From the NCBI GenBank assembly GCA_903835275.1, contig CAILMK010000077.1:1-5751 (forward strand): a stretch of DNA of 5,751 nucleotides, given 5' to 3'. Source of the DNA: an uncultured bacterium (GTDB lineage: Bacteria; Bacteroidota; Bacteroidia; CAILMK01). Positions 4,726 through 5,751 of the stretch are shown piece by piece. Position 1 is the first letter of the stretch, and each line of letters starts with the position of its first letter. The translations under genes and the position numbers were made by a program. The notes below the pieces were generated by a model. It did not search any database and was not told where the DNA came from. It was given only the letters and a program-made list of their open reading frames with translations.

Positions 4726-5751
4726 ATGTCAAAGAAAGGAAGGGTTTTAGTAGCAATGAGCGGCGGTATTGATAGTACCGTGGCAGCTATTATGCTCAAG
4801 GAGCAAGGATATGAGGTCATTGGCATTACCATGAAAACCTGGGATTACCAGACTTCAGGCGGTTCCGGAAAGGAAACCGGCTGCTGCTCCCTGGATTCCA
4901 TCAATGATGCGCGAGCCATTGCACTGGAGCATGGCATACATCATTTCATTCTCGATATCCGCGATGAATTCGGGGATATGGTCATCGATAATTTTGTGGA
5001 GGAATACATAGCCGGCAGGACTCCAAACCCTTGTGTATTATGCAATACCCACATCAAATGGAGGGCCTTGCTCAAGCGCGCTGATAAATTAGAGTGCGAA
5101 TTTATTGCCACCGGGCATTATGCGCGTTCCCGTTTTGAGGGTGGCAGACATATCATTTCCAAGGGGCTGGATGCTACCAAGGACCAGAGCTATGTGCTCT
5201 GGGGACTGGATAAACCCAGCCTTGCCAGGACCATGCTGCCATTAGGAGGCTTCCATAAAAAGGACATCAAGCAAATGGCGATTGATTGGGGTTATACCGA
5301 ATTAGCCGCTAAGAGCGAATCCTACGAGATCTGCTTTATTCCCGATAATGATTACCGCTCCTTCCTCAAACGCAAGGTAGAGGGCCTTGAGGAGCGCGTA
5401 GAGGGCGGTGATTTCATTATGGCGGACGGAACACACGTTGGCAAACACCGTGGCTACCCTTTTTATACCGTTGGTCAGCGCAAAGGACTGGAAATAGCCA
5501 TGGGCCATCCGGTTTTTGTGGTGGATATAGATCCGGTCACCAATACAGTCTATCTGGGTGTGGAAGAAGATCTGCAAAGGCGCGGAATGATTGTGAAGGA
5601 TATTAATTTACAGAAATACGATATCATGCCTGAAGGTTTGGAAGTGGTTACGAAAGTCCGCTACAAAGATCCCGGTGCATTGAGTACGGTTTACAATGAA
5701 CCCGATGGCGGAATCAAAACTGTATTCTTTCACGGAGTAAGCGCTATTGCC
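4726..5751 (+). CDS. mnmA: tRNA-uridine 2-sulfurtransferase MnmA (3' end outside window)
   Basis: MnmA activates U34 of tRNA-Lys, -Glu and -Gln by adenylation and replaces the C2 oxygen with sulfur, giving the s2U part of mnm5s2U; it acts in the cytoplasm. The 342 codons present are most of the usual 360-380 residues. Visible motifs: the ATP-binding PP-loop SGGIDST (12-18, Ile in place of the common Val), GCCSLDSINDAR (52-63), TPNPCVLCN (99-107), TGHYAR (129-134), DATKDQSYVLW (149-159), EICFIPDNDYRSFL (201-214) and VGQRKGL (249-255). Cys106 and Cys203 match the E. coli catalytic pair Cys102 and Cys199. Cys103 sits where E. coli has Asp99, giving a CxxC+C set. The ATG at 4726 is chosen because an in-frame TGA lies at 4705-4707 and the PP-loop is at the normal distance from the N-terminus. 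No Shine-Dalgarno is seen; the leader is A/T-rich. The frame is open to the window edge with no sign of damage. Confidence 0.97.
   Translation, partial: MSKKGRVLVAMSGGIDSTVAAIMLKEQGYEVIGITMKTWDYQTSGGSGKETGCCSLDSINDARAIALEHGIHHFILDIRDEFGDMVIDNFVEEYIAGRTPNPCVLCNTHIKWRALLKRADKLECEFIATGHYARSRFEGGRHIISKGLDATKDQSYVLWGLDKPSLARTMLPLGGFHKKDIKQMAIDWGYTELAAKSESYEICFIPDNDYRSFLKRKVEGLEERVEGGDFIMADGTHVGKHRGYPFYTVGQRKGLEIAMGHPVFVVDIDPVTNTVYLGVEEDLQRRGMIVKDINLQKYDIMPEGLEVVTKVRYKDPGALSTVYNEPDGGIKTVFFHGVSAIA

Noticed and set aside
5302..5577. Open frame on the - strand (91 codons) opposite mnmA
   Set aside because: It is antisense to highly conserved MnmA sequence, and its product shows no family resemblance.

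Overview
The window looks like a chromosomal segment of a Bacteroidota bacterium. Three things point there. The middle gene ends in a type IX secretion (T9SS) type A sorting domain, a system essentially confined to that phylum. The right-hand gene has a perfect TAnnTTTG promoter box (TATCTTTG), the phylum's characteristic -7 element. No start has a clear Shine-Dalgarno sequence; the starts are preceded by A/T-rich or otherwise unremarkable DNA. I cannot place it more finely.

Layout. (1) Bases 2-706, + strand: the last 234 codons of an ATP-type phosphoenolpyruvate carboxykinase (pckA), followed by a 14-bp GC palindrome and a strong intrinsic terminator (12-bp stem, GAAA tetraloop, T7). (2) Bases 782-4501, - strand, convergent with pckA: one 1239-residue secreted protein. 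It has a signal peptide, a DUF7948-like N-terminal domain, seven SBBP repeats that should fold as a seven-bladed beta-propeller, two PKD-like domains, an Ig-like domain, two carboxypeptidase-regulatory-like beta-sandwiches and a T9SS sorting domain. A perfect 14-bp inverted repeat lies inside its early coding sequence. (3) Bases 4502-4725: the divergent intergenic region, with the mnmA promoter and a nested palindrome cluster around ATGACGTCAT in the presumed mnmA leader. (4) Bases 4726-5751, + strand: the first 342 codons of mnmA, tRNA-uridine 2-sulfurtransferase, running off the right edge.

The genes do not form one pathway. pckA (gluconeogenesis) and mnmA (tRNA wobble-uridine thiolation) are housekeeping genes, and the large surface or secreted protein sits between them as a stand-alone unit facing the other way. 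In the 60-base blocks I counted, it is more A/T-rich than its neighbours (18/60 and 24/60 G+C against 33/60 in pckA and 28/60 in mnmA), which fits an accessory gene between core genes but does not prove transfer.

I see no CRISPR array, tRNA, rRNA, insertion sequence or defence system. The most useful items for a second look are the seven-module propeller and its modular tail, the intragenic inverted repeat, the mnmA leader palindromes, and the CxxC+C cysteine set in MnmA.
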